Below are positions 19,145 to 28,205 of a DNA stretch of 64,000 nucleotides, piece after piece. The first letter of the stretch is position 1. Each line of letters opens with the position of its first letter. This DNA is from Kosakonia pseudosacchari. Lineage in GTDB: Bacteria; Pseudomonadota; Gammaproteobacteria; Enterobacterales; Enterobacteriaceae. The notes beneath the pieces are model-generated. The model saw only the letters and a program-made list of their open reading frames with translations. It did not search any database and was not told the origin of the DNA. The stretch spans positions 798,553 through 862,552 of the forward strand of contig NZ_FXWP01000009.1 of NCBI RefSeq assembly GCF_900184035.1. Direction: 5' to 3'. Made by a program: the position numbers and the translations under genes.

Positions 19145-20317
19145 ATATTGCCGTCTCACCGCCATTAACATCCCCATCATCGCGAGCCCGCCCCCCGCTG
19201 AAGCGATGAGCGTCCAGCTATGTGCTGCCTGCCAAAGCCAGGTAGCAGACAGTGAACCGCCTGCCCCACCCATAAACATAATGCTCATAAAGAGTGTGTT
19301 AAGACGGTTTCTGGCATCCGGGCGCAAAGAATAAATCGTATGCTGGTTCGCGATCAGAACACATTGTTCACCCGCATCCAGCAGTAAAATGCCCACCACC
19401 AACCCCGTCATGCTGTTCCAGGCCCAGAGAACTATCCAGGCTAGCAGCATGAATAACACGCCAAACATCACCATCCGCAACGGTCCCTGCCGGTCACTGA
19501 AACTTCCCGCCAGCGGCGCACAGAGAATACCAATTAACCCCAGAGCCGCCAGGGTTCCGGCTACCCCTGCCCCGTAATCGTAGCGGTGTGATAACCAGAA
19601 AGGCAGCACAGTCCACAGTATGCTGAAGGAGGCAAACAGCATGGCTTGTGTCAGCGTTGCATCGCGTAGCGGCGGCTCGCTTTTCCACAAACCACCTAAT
19701 GAACGTAGCACCTTCAGGTAGTGAAACCCTGGGGTCGGCAACGACTGAGAGGGCAAAATACGCGCGATGAAAAATAGCGCCAGCAATGTCATGATCGCGC
19801 CGGACAAAAAGACGCCGCGCCAGTCGAAATAGTGACCGATAAGGCCTCCGATAGCCCGTCCGGCAAGAATACCGGCGAGGACGCCGCTCATCACAGTGCC
19901 CACCGTTTTGCCCCGCGAAGCAATTTTCGAGAGCGAGGCCGCAAGCGGCACAATTTGTTGGGCAACGGTTGCCGCCATCCCCGTCAGGAAAGAGAAGCAC
20001 ACCAGCACGGCCGCCGTCGGGGCTAACATCATGCCGATGAGCGCCAGGAAAAGCACCTGAGTCTGGCGCAGGATAAGCCGCTGGCGCTCAATATAATCAC
20101 CTAATGGGATCAGAAAAAATAACCCCGCCGCATAGCCTAACTGAGTAGCCATGGGGATCAACGAAACAGCAGCCCATTCATGAGGAAAGGCGGCCGCGAT
20201 CAGGTTCAGAACGGATTGATTAAAATAAATATTCGCCACCACAATGCAGCAAATCATCGCCAGCATCAGGATCCTGGCAGAAGAAAGCGCCTGGTTCTCC
20301 GTACGCACAGACCACAC
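19121..20317 (-). CDS. MFS efflux transporter (YnfM/Bcr-like)
   Basis: A 398-residue, 12-span major facilitator. The MFS loop motif between TM2 and TM3 reads LGDYIERQRLILRQ, and TM5 carries a GIL-GRAIGGLIG-type antiporter motif (SGVLAGILAGRAIGG). It is probably a drug:H+ antiporter. It is divergent from an SDR gene (164 bp gap with a palindromic operator) and overlaps the STAND regulator tail-to-tail by 24 bp. Confidence 0.9.
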   Translation of the reverse strand: MWSVRTENQALSSARILMLAMICCIVVANIYFNQSVLNLIAAAFPHEWAAVSLIPMATQLGYAAGLFFLIPLGDYIERQRLILRQTQVLFLALIGMMLAPTAAVLVCFSFLTGMAATVAQQIVPLAASLSKIASRGKTVGTVMSGVLAGILAGRAIGGLIGHYFDWRGVFLSGAIMTLLALFFIARILPSQSLPTPGFHYLKVLRSLGGLWKSEPPLRDATLTQAMLFASFSILWTVLPFWLSHRYDYGAGVAGTLAALGLIGILCAPLAGSFSDRQGPLRMVMFGVLFMLLAWIVLWAWNSMTGLVVGILLLDAGEQCVLIANQHTIYSLRPDARNRLNTLFMSIMFMGGAGGSLSATWLWQAAHSWTLIASAGGGLAMMGMLMAVRRQYSRSQAGT

Positions 20318-20384
20318 CTCGCTCTATAGTCACTCTTTTTTTGCAGCATAAGCGGCGGCGGTTCTCAACGCTTTGTGCGTTCTT

Positions 20385-20420
20385 TTCAGACGTCTGAATT
20401 GTGTGGCACAAGCGTCTGAA
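20385..20420. promoter_or_regulatory. Palindrome plus repeated half-site between MFS and SDR genes
   Basis: TTCAGACGTCTGAA (20385-20398) is a perfect 14-bp palindrome. The half-site CGTCTGAA recurs at 20413-20420, a 22-bp (about two helical turns) offset. Location in the divergent promoter suggests an operator; the cognate regulator is not known. Confidence 0.55.
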
Positions 20421-20481
20421 ATCGGGATCGGTGCGTAATACTTCTCATGTTATTAACGGTGCTGAGTGTGAGGAGTAACAC

Positions 20482-21288
20482 ATGGATTTAAAACTGACAG
20501 GAAAAGTGGCTCTGGTAACCGGAGCGCGAACCGGGATTGGTTTCAGTATTTGCGAGGAACTGGCCGCAAATGGGGTGAACGTCGTGATGGTTGCCAGACG
20601 AGAACCGGAACTCATCCTGGCGGCGAAAATGATCGCTGATAAATATGGTGTTTCGGTACTGCCGGTCGCCGGGGATGTGACGGATCTCAGCCTGCCTTCG
20701 CGGGTGGTTGAGCAGGCGGAAACGGTTTTTGGTCACGTTGATTTGCTGGTAAATAATGCCGGAAGAGCCCATGCGGGCACGCTGTTGACCACCACCGAGG
20801 AGGACTGGCAGTTAATGACTGAGACCAAATTCTCCGCCATGCGACGCTTTTGCAAGGCTGTCATCCCCGCTATGCAACTACGAAACTGGGGGCGTATTGT
20901 CAATATTTCCTCGATTGGCGGCATCTATCCGAACCCGCAACTTACCGTCTCACATGCACTGAGCGCCGCGATCAACAACCTGACCCGCAGCCTTGCTCTG
21001 AGCGTGGCGGCGAGTGGCATTCTGGTTAATGCCATTGGCGTCGGCGCTGTCGCGACGGATAACTGGGCGCAAAATATGCTGCCAAATGTCCGCCACCGTC
21101 GTCCTGACCTGGCTGATAAAACCGATGCTGAAGTGATGGCTCTGCTGGGAAAAGAGAAAACCCCTGTAGGCCGCTTTGGGCAGCCGGAAGATATTGCGGT
21201 GATTGCGGCTTTCCTGCTCTCCGAAAGGAATCAGTTTGTTACCGGGCAGACCATTGAAGCATCCGGTGGCGCAGACAGATTTATGTAA
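20482..21288 (+). CDS. SDR-family protein lacking the catalytic Tyr/Lys
   Basis: A 268-residue short-chain dehydrogenase/reductase homologue with intact cofactor motif TGARTGIG, NNAG at 91-94 and Ser at 143/144. The expected YxxxK is replaced: the aligned stretch reads SHALSAA, giving His158 and Ala162 in place of Tyr and Lys. The usual proton-relay chemistry therefore looks lost, suggesting a binding or regulatory role, or unusual catalysis. A clear GAGGAG precedes the ATG. It is divergent from the MFS exporter. Confidence 0.88.
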   Translation: MDLKLTGKVALVTGARTGIGFSICEELAANGVNVVMVARREPELILAAKMIADKYGVSVLPVAGDVTDLSLPSRVVEQAETVFGHVDLLVNNAGRAHAGTLLTTTEEDWQLMTETKFSAMRRFCKAVIPAMQLRNWGRIVNISSIGGIYPNPQLTVSHALSAAINNLTRSLALSVAASGILVNAIGVGAVATDNWAQNMLPNVRHRRPDLADKTDAEVMALLGKEKTPVGRFGQPEDIAVIAAFLLSERNQFVTGQTIEASGGADRFM

Positions 21289-21536
21289 ATATTTCCCCTC
21301 AAAAAAGAGACGCTAATTCCCCCCTTTTACCCCACATCAAAAGCGGTGCACTGGTTGAATTGTTGCCCCATTTTCGTCCCGCGCCGCTCATCGTGTTTTT
21401 TGTTGTCGCGCACCGGCGCAACTTGTCGCAGCGTGTAAGGGCCTTTATGAACAGGACGGAAGATATTTTAAAACCTTACTTTGACTGAAACCGGCATGCA
21501 TACCCGGTCGTTATTTCGCTTTCCCGCCGCATCCGG

Positions 21537-22331
21537 TTAAAACTCACCGGGCGTTGTCCCCATCACTGAACGGAATGCAGCAGAAAACGCCGCCGGGCAT
21601 GAGAAACCGAGCTGGTAGGCGATCTGTTTCACGGGGATGTTATCAGCGAGGAGATCTAAGGATGCGTATATTCTGGCTCGCTGTTTCCATGTCCGGAAGC
21701 TGAAACCGGTGTCCCGTAAAAACTGGCGAGAAAAAGTCCGTTCCGACATGTTCGCAATGTCAGCCAGCTCACTCAGCGCCACGTTCCAGCGATGGTTGAA
21801 TACCAGTTTACTTGCGGCACGAAATAAACGCGCATCACGCGGCATGGGAAGTTCTGCGCCGCCAGAGGGGGTTTCGCTGAGAATGTCGAGGAGCAAAAGC
21901 GCCATTTTTCGCTTTATCGGCGCGGTATATTCCCCCGTAAAAAGGCCATTTATGAGTTCTTTCATCAGTGGCGTCGCGCTAATGATATGCACCTGGCTGT
22001 TCCTGCTGAAGTTTGTACACTCCGCAATCAGGCTACTGCTGACGTACACCGCCCGTAATTGCGTATCTGACAGAACGCGGTAGGAGTGAACCATAAACGG
22101 TGGGAGCCAGAGGGCCCGCTGCGGGGGAATAACCCACTGTCTGTCGGCGGCGTCAACAAGCATTACCCCTCTGGTCGCAAATAATAGCTGCCCTTCAAGA
22201 TGGTAATGAGCGGGATCCACCTCCCCACGGTGGTAAGAAATGGCCGTTCCTGACCACCCCGTCGCCTCATCGTGTCGTGGCGTTTTATCAATGCTGACTG
22301 GCATTTCAGATGAGAACCTCTTGTTTACCAT
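21537..22331 (-). CDS. AraC-family regulator with cupin domain (NimR-like)
   Basis: A 264-residue regulator: N-terminal cupin region (HYHLEGQLLFATRGVMLV, PPQRALWLPPFMVHSYRV) and C-terminal AraC HTHs (LADIANMSERTFSRQFLRDTG, IAYQLGFSCPAAFSAAFRSVMG). This layout matches the YeaM/NimR subgroup, which usually controls an adjacent efflux gene. Here it is divergent, with a 90 bp gap, from a glutamine amidotransferase gene. An in-frame ATG lies nine codons further in. Confidence 0.9.
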   Translation of the reverse strand: MVNKRFSSEMPVSIDKTPRHDEATGWSGTAISYHRGEVDPAHYHLEGQLLFATRGVMLVDAADRQWVIPPQRALWLPPFMVHSYRVLSDTQLRAVYVSSSLIAECTNFSRNSQVHIISATPLMKELINGLFTGEYTAPIKRKMALLLLDILSETPSGGAELPMPRDARLFRAASKLVFNHRWNVALSELADIANMSERTFSRQFLRDTGFSFRTWKQRARIYASLDLLADNIPVKQIAYQLGFSCPAAFSAAFRSVMGTTPGEF

Positions 22332-22420
22332 GACCTGGCTGACCTTACCTGCGCGATTAGGCTGGCAGGGTAAAGCGCGCTTAATTCAGTTTGTGACCCG
22401 TTTTACAGGAGCATACGTCT

Positions 22421-23146
22421 ATGCGAGTACATTTCATTGTTCATGAAAGTTTCGAAGCGCCTGGCGCGTACGAAACCTGGGCCATGCGTCGCGGCCATGA
22501 GATAACCTTTTCCCGCGTTTATGCAGGCGAACCACTTCCCGACGATGCACGGAACATCGATCTGCTGGTCGTCATGGGCGGCCCACAGGATCCCTCCGTC
22601 AGCGTGGAAGCGTGCGCGCATTTTGACTCTCACGCTGAGCAGGCGCTGATTGCCTCGGCGGTGAATTCAGGTAAAGCCGTCATCGGTGTCTGCCTGGGCG
22701 CTCAACTGATTGGCGAAGCATTAGGTGCTCCTTTTGCGCACAGTCCGGAAAAAGAGATTGGTATGTTTCCCATTTTTATGACCGATAAGGGCGCGAAGAA
22801 CGCGTTGTTCTCTCACTTCGGCAATACCCTTGATGTAGGTCACTGGCATAACGATATGCCGGGGCTTACGCCTGAAGCGGAAATCATCGCCTGGAGCGAG
22901 GGATGTCCACGCCAGATTGTCGCTTATTCCGATCGGGTTTACGGGTTTCAGTGCCATATGGAACTTACACCGCAGGTCGTCGAATTATTGATCGCACATT
23001 CCGACAACGATTTACGCCGGGCCGCTGAATATCGTTTCGTTCAGACACCAGACGAGCTACGGGCGAATGATTACAGCAAAATGAACAGACACTTATTCAC
23101 TTTTCTCGACAAACTTGCGTCAAATTACTGCCAGTCAAACGCGTAA
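22421..23146 (+). CDS. Class I glutamine amidotransferase-like protein
   Basis: A 241-residue GATase1-domain protein with a complete triad: Cys91 in GVCLGAQ, His179 and Glu181 in FQCHMELT, and an oxyanion GGP motif near residue 54. It is a stand-alone glutaminase-type protein of the GuaA-like/YfeJ group, whose amine acceptor is generally unknown; relatives act on gamma-glutamyl compounds. AGGAG lies 10 bp before the ATG. Divergent AraC gene upstream, terminator downstream. Confidence 0.88.
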   Translation: MRVHFIVHESFEAPGAYETWAMRRGHEITFSRVYAGEPLPDDARNIDLLVVMGGPQDPSVSVEACAHFDSHAEQALIASAVNSGKAVIGVCLGAQLIGEALGAPFAHSPEKEIGMFPIFMTDKGAKNALFSHFGNTLDVGHWHNDMPGLTPEAEIIAWSEGCPRQIVAYSDRVYGFQCHMELTPQVVELLIAHSDNDLRRAAEYRFVQTPDELRANDYSKMNRHLFTFLDKLASNYCQSNA

Positions 23147-23212
23147 CGCCATTGACCGCAACGGAATCGACGCCTGATTTTAATGAATATATCGCGCGAC
23201 TTTTGCGTGGAG

Positions 23213-23246
23213 AAAAAGCCCCCGGATAATACAGCCAGGGGCTTTT
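23213..23246. terminator. Bidirectional terminator between the GATase and DUF1348 genes
   Basis: AAAAGCCCC and GGGGCTTTT form a perfect 9-bp stem around a 15-nt loop, supplying a T-tract on either strand between two convergent genes. Confidence 0.78.
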
Positions 23247-23265
23247 CGCGAGGTCACCGGCACAT

Positions 23266-23742
23266 TTACAGGCCCAGTTCCGACAGACCCGGATGATCAT
23301 CCGGACGACGACCCAGCGGCCAGTGGAACTTGCGCTCACTCTCTTTGATAGGCATGTCATTGATACAGGCGAAGCGGCGTTTCATCAGGCCATCTGCTTC
23401 AAATTCCCAGTTTTCGTTGCCGTAAGAGCGGAACCAGTTACCTGAGTCATCACGCCATTCATAAGCGTACCGGACCGCGATGCGGTTGCCGTCAAACGCC
23501 CATAACTCTTTAATAAGGCGATACTCAAGTTCCTTTTTCCATTTACGGGCAAGGAATGCTTTGGCCTCTTCACGATTATTGGCAAACTCGGCGCGGTTAC
23601 GCCATTTGGTATCCAGTGAATACGCCAGTGAAACTTTTTCGGCATCGCGGCTGTTCCAGCCGTCTTCAGCGAGCCGCACTTTTTCAATCGCCGATTCGCG
23701 AGTGAAAGGAGGAAGTGGCGGGCGAGTTTGTGCTTCGGACAT
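23266..23742 (-). CDS. DUF1348 / NTF2-like protein
   Basis: A 158-residue single-domain protein of the DUF1348 family (SnoaL/NTF2-like fold). Landmarks are [45 protein letters not shown], and the C-terminal [29 protein letters not shown] block. The biochemical role is unknown. It lies 59 bp downstream of a TetR gene on the same strand, so it is probably autoregulated with it through the palindromic operator at 24380. Confidence 0.9.
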   Translation of the reverse strand: MSEAQTRPPLPPFTRESAIEKVRLAEDGWNSRDAEKVSLAYSLDTKWRNRAEFANNREEAKAFLARKWKKELEYRLIKELWAFDGNRIAVRYAYEWRDDSGNWFRSYGNENWEFEADGLMKRRFACINDMPIKESERKFHWPLGRRPDDHPGLSELGL

Positions 23743-23801
23743 GGTAAAGCCTCCTGTAAGTTCGGATATAGCAGTAGGAATAATTTTTTGAGACTCAGGC
23801 G

Positions 23802-24371
23802 TTATGAAGAGGCCTGTTCCAGCAAGAGTTTCGCAACGTCCTTCGCGCTGTCAGCGGCGCTGGAATCCCCCATTACGTACGACATCGTGATAGCGCCTTC
23901 CATCAGGATCAGAAGCTGTCTGGCCAGCGCGGCAGGTTGCTCGATGTTTAATTGCTCCGTGAGTTCGAGCGTGTACTCCAGCAATTGTTGTTTATGCCGT
24001 TTTGCTATCTGGCGAACGGGATCGTTCGGGTCCCCCACTTCGCCGGCGGTATTGATAAACGCACAGCCACGAAAGCCGTCTGATTCAAACCAGCCTCTGA
24101 GGACCGTGAACATATTCAAAATGCGATCCGAAGGCGTCTCGCCTTTATCGGATTCTGCTCTGAACCAGTGCATCCAGCGTTCATCACGTTCATTCAACGC
24201 GGCGGCAGCCACGTCATCCTTGGTCGCGAAATAGCGATAAATACTTTTCCTTGCCACGCCTGAGGTTTTGACCAGAAGGTCCATGCCGGTGGCATGAATA
24301 CCGTTTTGATAGATCAATTGCTCTGCGGTAGACAGGATTTTTTCTCGGGTATCGGTTGTTTTCTTGTTCAT
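23802..24371 (-). CDS. TetR/AcrR-family transcriptional repressor
   Basis: A 189-residue TetR regulator with N-terminal HTH ([47 protein letters not shown], described here only by its ends) and an all-helical ligand domain containing [13 protein letters not shown]. The conserved Cys in GCAFINTA is typical of a YjdC/AcrR-like subgroup. A perfect 20-bp palindrome lies 8 bp upstream of the start. Its likely targets are itself plus DUF1348 and perhaps the divergent CMD gene. Confidence 0.92.
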   Translation of the reverse strand: MNKKTTDTREKILSTAEQLIYQNGIHATGMDLLVKTSGVARKSIYRYFATKDDVAAAALNERDERWMHWFRAESDKGETPSDRILNMFTVLRGWFESDGFRGCAFINTAGEVGDPNDPVRQIAKRHKQQLLEYTLELTEQLNIEQPAALARQLLILMEGAITMSYVMGDSSAADSAKDVAKLLLEQASS

Positions 24372-24379
24372 GTGACAAA

Positions 24380-24399
24380 GGTAGAACGATCGTTCTACC
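24380..24399. promoter_or_regulatory. TetR operator, perfect 20-bp palindrome
   Basis: GGTAGAACGATCGTTCTACC is identical to its reverse complement and sits 8 bp before the TetR start codon. Size, symmetry and placement are those of a TetR-family operator. Confidence 0.82.
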
Positions 24400-24740
24400 T
24401 CGTCAATCATTATTTCAAAAACAATTGTCGAGAAAGTAAAAAGCCGTCCGTGAATGATAACGAACAGGCTTTACCGTTTATGAAGAAAACGGAGCCGGGA
24501 TGCCGGCTACAGGCACGATGTCGTCGCGCGAGTCAGATTGTTTTCTCTGTTTAACTGGGCGACATTCCCTCTCTGAATGTCCTACCTTCTTACTCCGTAT
24601 TTGTCTCTTTTATTTATGCCATGAAGGGCTAATATCACCACGGCTGAACAGACGTGCTGCTGCAAATGCGACGTAGCGGTTCTTTATGCCATCCGAATAA
24701 ACAGAGATTTATTCAAACATTTCAAAAAGGAGAGATAGTT
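24400..24740. other. Divergent promoter region between tetR and the CMD gene
   Basis: About 340 bp, with no supported gene; it presumably contains both promoters. No second copy of the 20-bp TetR palindrome was seen close to the CMD start. Confidence 0.4.
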
Positions 24741-25190
24741 ATGAAGCGTCCAAATTGGTTTCAGGTTTCTGCGGAAGGTGGAAAGGCTATCGGAGCGCTT
24801 CATCATTACGCCACTACCGGGACAAATTTGCCTGCTGAGCTCATTCACTTAATTTTTTTAAGAGTTTCTCAGATTAATGGTTGTGCACACTGTATTGATA
24901 TACACACACGCGATCTTATCAAGAGTGGTATGTCCGTCGAAAAGGTAGTCCTGGTGCCGGTTTGGCGAGAAGCGACCTATTTATTTTCGGATACAGAGCA
25001 AGCTGCGCTCTCATGGACAGAAGAAATTACGCGTATCAGTGAAACACACGCTGGCGATGAAGCATATTCCGCAGCGCTTTCTGTATTCGGTGAAAAAAAT
25101 CTGGTTGAACTTACCATTGTTATTGCCACCATGAATGCCATCAATCGTATGGGCATCAGTTTTCGCATGAAGCCGCTCGCTAAAGCCTGA
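24741..25190 (+). CDS. Carboxymuconolactone-decarboxylase/AhpD-like protein
   Basis: A 149-residue protein of the CMD/AhpD alkylhydroperoxidase family. The redox motif CAHC within NGCAHCIDIHTRDL, with its downstream His, is the family signature. Such proteins detoxify peroxides or act on lactones. AAAGGAGAGATAGTT precedes the ATG; the frame is open 29 codons further upstream but without a ribosome binding site. It is divergent from TetR and is a plausible member of its regulon. Confidence 0.9.
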   Translation: MKRPNWFQVSAEGGKAIGALHHYATTGTNLPAELIHLIFLRVSQINGCAHCIDIHTRDLIKSGMSVEKVVLVPVWREATYLFSDTEQAALSWTEEITRISETHAGDEAYSAALSVFGEKNLVELTIVIATMNAINRMGISFRMKPLAKA

Positions 25191-25274
25191 AATGCTATAA
25201 TCGGACTTTATTAAGTTGATTTGCAGCACAAGCACCTGCTATTTAATATAGGTTAAGCCATTAATTTTGCTATT

Positions 25275-26132
25275 TTATAATGACGCCATTATCGGGGGAT
25301 GCACCTCTTTAAAGATAAAACATCCCTCATACTGATTTTTTGGCGATACGGTTTCGCGTTCGAAAGCATGATGCCATGCAGTACTGTCATTCGGTATTTG
25401 TTCCGCTGTAAGCAACGTGTACACAGCCGCCCCGGATAAACGCTCCACAGAGAGAGGATCGGTAATATGGAAATTAAATAATGTTAAATCGTTATGTAAA
25501 GCACTACCGCGTTGGGCAAGCTGAGCAATAGAATGACTTTGCCAGGGAAATACATCTTCAAAATACTCTCGCACGGATTTCAACCGTAGTTCTGCCTTCT
25601 CAAAGCTACCACGCCTTTTGATATGAAGATTGTGAAGCATTATTAACATCCGGTGTTCTGGATAGGTTGAGGTTAAGTGGATCAAATTTTCAGCCATTCT
25701 GATCTCACGCCATTCAAAAAAATTTACTCCCGATCTGGCGCTGGAGTATTCATCAATTTTCCGTTGTTGAATGGGTTGCCATTCTGGGGGGAACTCAGTC
25801 ACCGCTCGACGAGGAATTGAGTCAATTCCCAGGCAAGGAATTTGCCTGGATATAGCCCATGCTAATAAATTTACTGTCTCCTGAGAACGCGATATTCCGG
25901 GAAAGTTTTTAAGTCTGCAAATGGCAGATTCATTATATTGATGAGAAAATAGCATCCCATTACTATCAGCTTCAAATATCAATACCGCTGACTTGTTAAA
26001 ATAGCACTCCGCGATATTTTCTCTCAATCGAGTATATTCCGCTACACCATGTATAGATTCGCCGAGAAAAATAAAACGCTTGTCGCGGAAAAGCCGTTGC
26101 TCTTTAAGAGCGAAACTCGTAGATCTACGCAT
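25275..26132 (-). CDS. Erythromycin-esterase-like protein
   Basis: A 285-residue protein with the erythromycin esterase family signature near the N-terminus (FLGESIHGVAEYTRLRENI), an acidic strand (VLIFEAD), and a conserved helix RMAENLIHL followed by LIMLHNLHIKRR. Active Ere enzymes hydrolyse the macrolactone ring; many family members have other or unknown hydrolase activities. It is shorter than EreA/EreB (about 400 residues) and AT-rich compared with flanking core genes, pointing to transfer. Resistance activity cannot be claimed from sequence alone. Confidence 0.68.
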   Translation of the reverse strand: MRRSTSFALKEQRLFRDKRFIFLGESIHGVAEYTRLRENIAECYFNKSAVLIFEADSNGMLFSHQYNESAICRLKNFPGISRSQETVNLLAWAISRQIPCLGIDSIPRRAVTEFPPEWQPIQQRKIDEYSSARSGVNFFEWREIRMAENLIHLTSTYPEHRMLIMLHNLHIKRRGSFEKAELRLKSVREYFEDVFPWQSHSIAQLAQRGSALHNDLTLFNFHITDPLSVERLSGAAVYTLLTAEQIPNDSTAWHHAFERETVSPKNQYEGCFIFKEVHPPIMASL

Positions 26133-26381
26133 CAGAATTATGGCCCGCCAGTAAGAATTACCTTCTGTTACCTTAACTTTCTATGGCGATTGCGGACAAG
26201 TGATTTGAACCTTATAAATTCATATTGCGTGGCAGAAACAGCTTCTCTCTTCGTGCATGTAGCGGGTCTGGCGTAAGCATAGTTTCAATTTACCACTCAC
26301 CCTAAAAAGGCGATTTGCCGTCGCTGACGTATCCCCACGTTAAACAAACGGGCTACCGTTGACGCTGACCGTTCTGTTAAG

Positions 26382-27131
26382 TCAGCCCCGACCATTCAGA
26401 TCTTCACGTGTTGGCCCGTGAAAGTAGATTCTACCTATATGGCAACTGCGCGGTTGAGTCAGCACAAAACGAATCGTTTCCCAGATCGATCGCCCATTGA
26501 GCAGACTTTCCCCCATTCTCGATGAACTATCAACAAAGGTATCTAACCCGGTCAGTTCGAAATCCGGCGGATACAGGCCGGTAACACGTATATTTTCTTC
26601 AGATAATTGTTGGGACAGTTTTGTGGTAAACCCGCTAAGCCCGTGTTTGCTGGCGAAAAAAGCGGGATGCGCAATTGAATCCGTAAAATTCGGGATCCCG
26701 CATGAAGATATAATAGCGACGATATCAGCACTGTCTGAACGTCTTAACCCTGGCAGCAACGCCTGAGTCAGTAGAATCGAACCCGTCAGCCCTGAACTGA
26801 TGGTAGCGATAATTTCTGTATCAGGCTGATCGTCTAACGTTCCTGACAACCACTGAGCCGCATTGAGAATTAAAATATCGATGGGCTTGTCTGAAGTTAA
26901 TACCTGAGCAGAAAACTGAGAAAGGGACTCAGGTCGGGTTAAATCACAGATATCCCCTTTTGCCATGCCGCCTTCAGCAGCGATGATACGGCAGGTTTTT
27001 TGAATATCATCAGCCCGCCGCGCACAAAAATGCACTTCCACACCCTCTCGCGCCAGCCACACGCACAGCGCCTGACCAAATCCGCCACCGCCACCGGTAA
27101 TAACCGCTCTTTTACCTCTCAGCATCTCCAT
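26382..27131 (-). CDS. SDR-family oxidoreductase with Tyr-to-Phe at the active site
   Basis: A 249-residue SDR with cofactor motif TGGGGGFG (12-19), LNAA in place of NNAG, and Ser142/143. The catalytic YxxxK reads FFASK, so Phe158 replaces Tyr while Lys162 is kept. The start at 27131 has AAAGGA five bases upstream; the frame is open a further 34 codons. The Tyr loss suggests altered or absent dehydrogenase activity. No clear operon partner. Confidence 0.87.
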   Translation of the reverse strand: MEMLRGKRAVITGGGGGFGQALCVWLAREGVEVHFCARRADDIQKTCRIIAAEGGMAKGDICDLTRPESLSQFSAQVLTSDKPIDILILNAAQWLSGTLDDQPDTEIIATISSGLTGSILLTQALLPGLRRSDSADIVAIISSCGIPNFTDSIAHPAFFASKHGLSGFTTKLSQQLSEENIRVTGLYPPDFELTGLDTFVDSSSRMGESLLNGRSIWETIRFVLTQPRSCHIGRIYFHGPTREDLNGRG

Positions 27132-27341
27132 ACATCCTTTTTTAATGAGTGTGGATGGAGATATACAAGATGAGGCGGAGTGACATCTTTCCGTTAGTGC
27201 CATTTTTACAGGAGGAACAGAAATAAACGGCACGACACGCTGTTGAATAGCATGCCCGGGGATTTGCTACTGGCGCAAAGCCGCCCACGAAAATATCAGC
27301 GGACGGTTATTTGCGCGACGCTGTAATTTGGATTCAGGTAT

Positions 27342-27782
27342 TTAAATTTTGACGGTATATCGGACAAAATTATCCACAACGGCAAGTTTATCGTACAGGG
27401 CCCGCGCAGGATTGGTTTCTCTGGTAACCCAGTATACTTTCGACCATGACTTCGTCCGGGCTTCATCACATACAGCCTCAATCAGCGCTTTTCCCGCGCC
27501 AAGGCCGCGCATCGATTCATCAACAAAAAGATCTTCAAGATAACAATGAGGCTGTGTTACCCATGTTCCCTCATGCAACACGCACATAGCAAAACCCACC
27601 ACTTGCTGTTCGGTTTCCGCAAGCCGGCACATTAAATCTGAGTCTGGAGACAACACCCTCCGCCAGGTCGATGAGGTAACCTCATCGCTGAGCGTACTGC
27701 CAGAAAATTGCAAATATCCGTTCCAGAGCCTTAACCATGCATCGTAATCCTCAGCTTTCGCTTCACGTACCTTGAACGACAT
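27342..27782 (-). CDS. GNAT-family N-acetyltransferase
   Basis: A 146-residue GNAT protein. The acetyl-CoA pyrophosphate loop R-G-L-G-A-G-K (SMRGLGAGKALIEAV) is intact, preceded by YLEDLFVDE. The C-terminal TRETNPARALYDKL motif is typical of single-domain GNATs of unknown small-molecule or aminoglycoside-like substrates. The annotated end KVYWVT...TVKI is of normal length. Confidence 0.9.
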   Translation of the reverse strand: MSFKVREAKAEDYDAWLRLWNGYLQFSGSTLSDEVTSSTWRRVLSPDSDLMCRLAETEQQVVGFAMCVLHEGTWVTQPHCYLEDLFVDESMRGLGAGKALIEAVCDEARTKSWSKVYWVTRETNPARALYDKLAVVDNFVRYTVKI

Positions 27783-28205
27783 GTCATATACCTTGATGAA
27801 TAAGAGTTAATGCCATAATAACAAAGATGATTTTGGGGCTCTGGCGCGGCTTTCCGGCTTTGCAACGTGCGCGAAACTCCGGGGCAGCGCGGAGCCAGAA
27901 GAGATGATGCTCGCCCTGAGTGAGGAATGGAAGTTCGCCATTTTATCCCACCGTTGATGGCGCGTGTTAAGAGATGAGCAGCAGGCCAGGATCATCAGGA
28001 ACCGTTCGCGGTGTTCCGGGCGAACTTGCCAGCCGAGAGCCATCACATTAGCGCTGGGGTAATGTTGAGGTTGCCAGGCTTTATGCAGGCGCTTTACCTG
28101 ACGTATAACATCCGTAACGTATATTTTGTACGACGGGACGTTAGTGCCCGTGATGAAAAACGTTTCGGTGATTCTGGCAATCTCCCCCGGCAGGAAGTTT
28201 ATGAT
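27783..28205. other. Intergenic region between GNAT and DUF1003 genes
   Basis: Open frames exist on both strands but none has family similarity or a ribosome binding site. It contains the divergent promoters of the flanking genes. Confidence 0.4.

Noticed and set aside
20388..20395. AGACGTCT as a MetJ box upstream of the degenerate SDR
   Set aside because: The octamer is exact, but neither adjacent octamer resembles the consensus; MetJ needs at least two in tandem.
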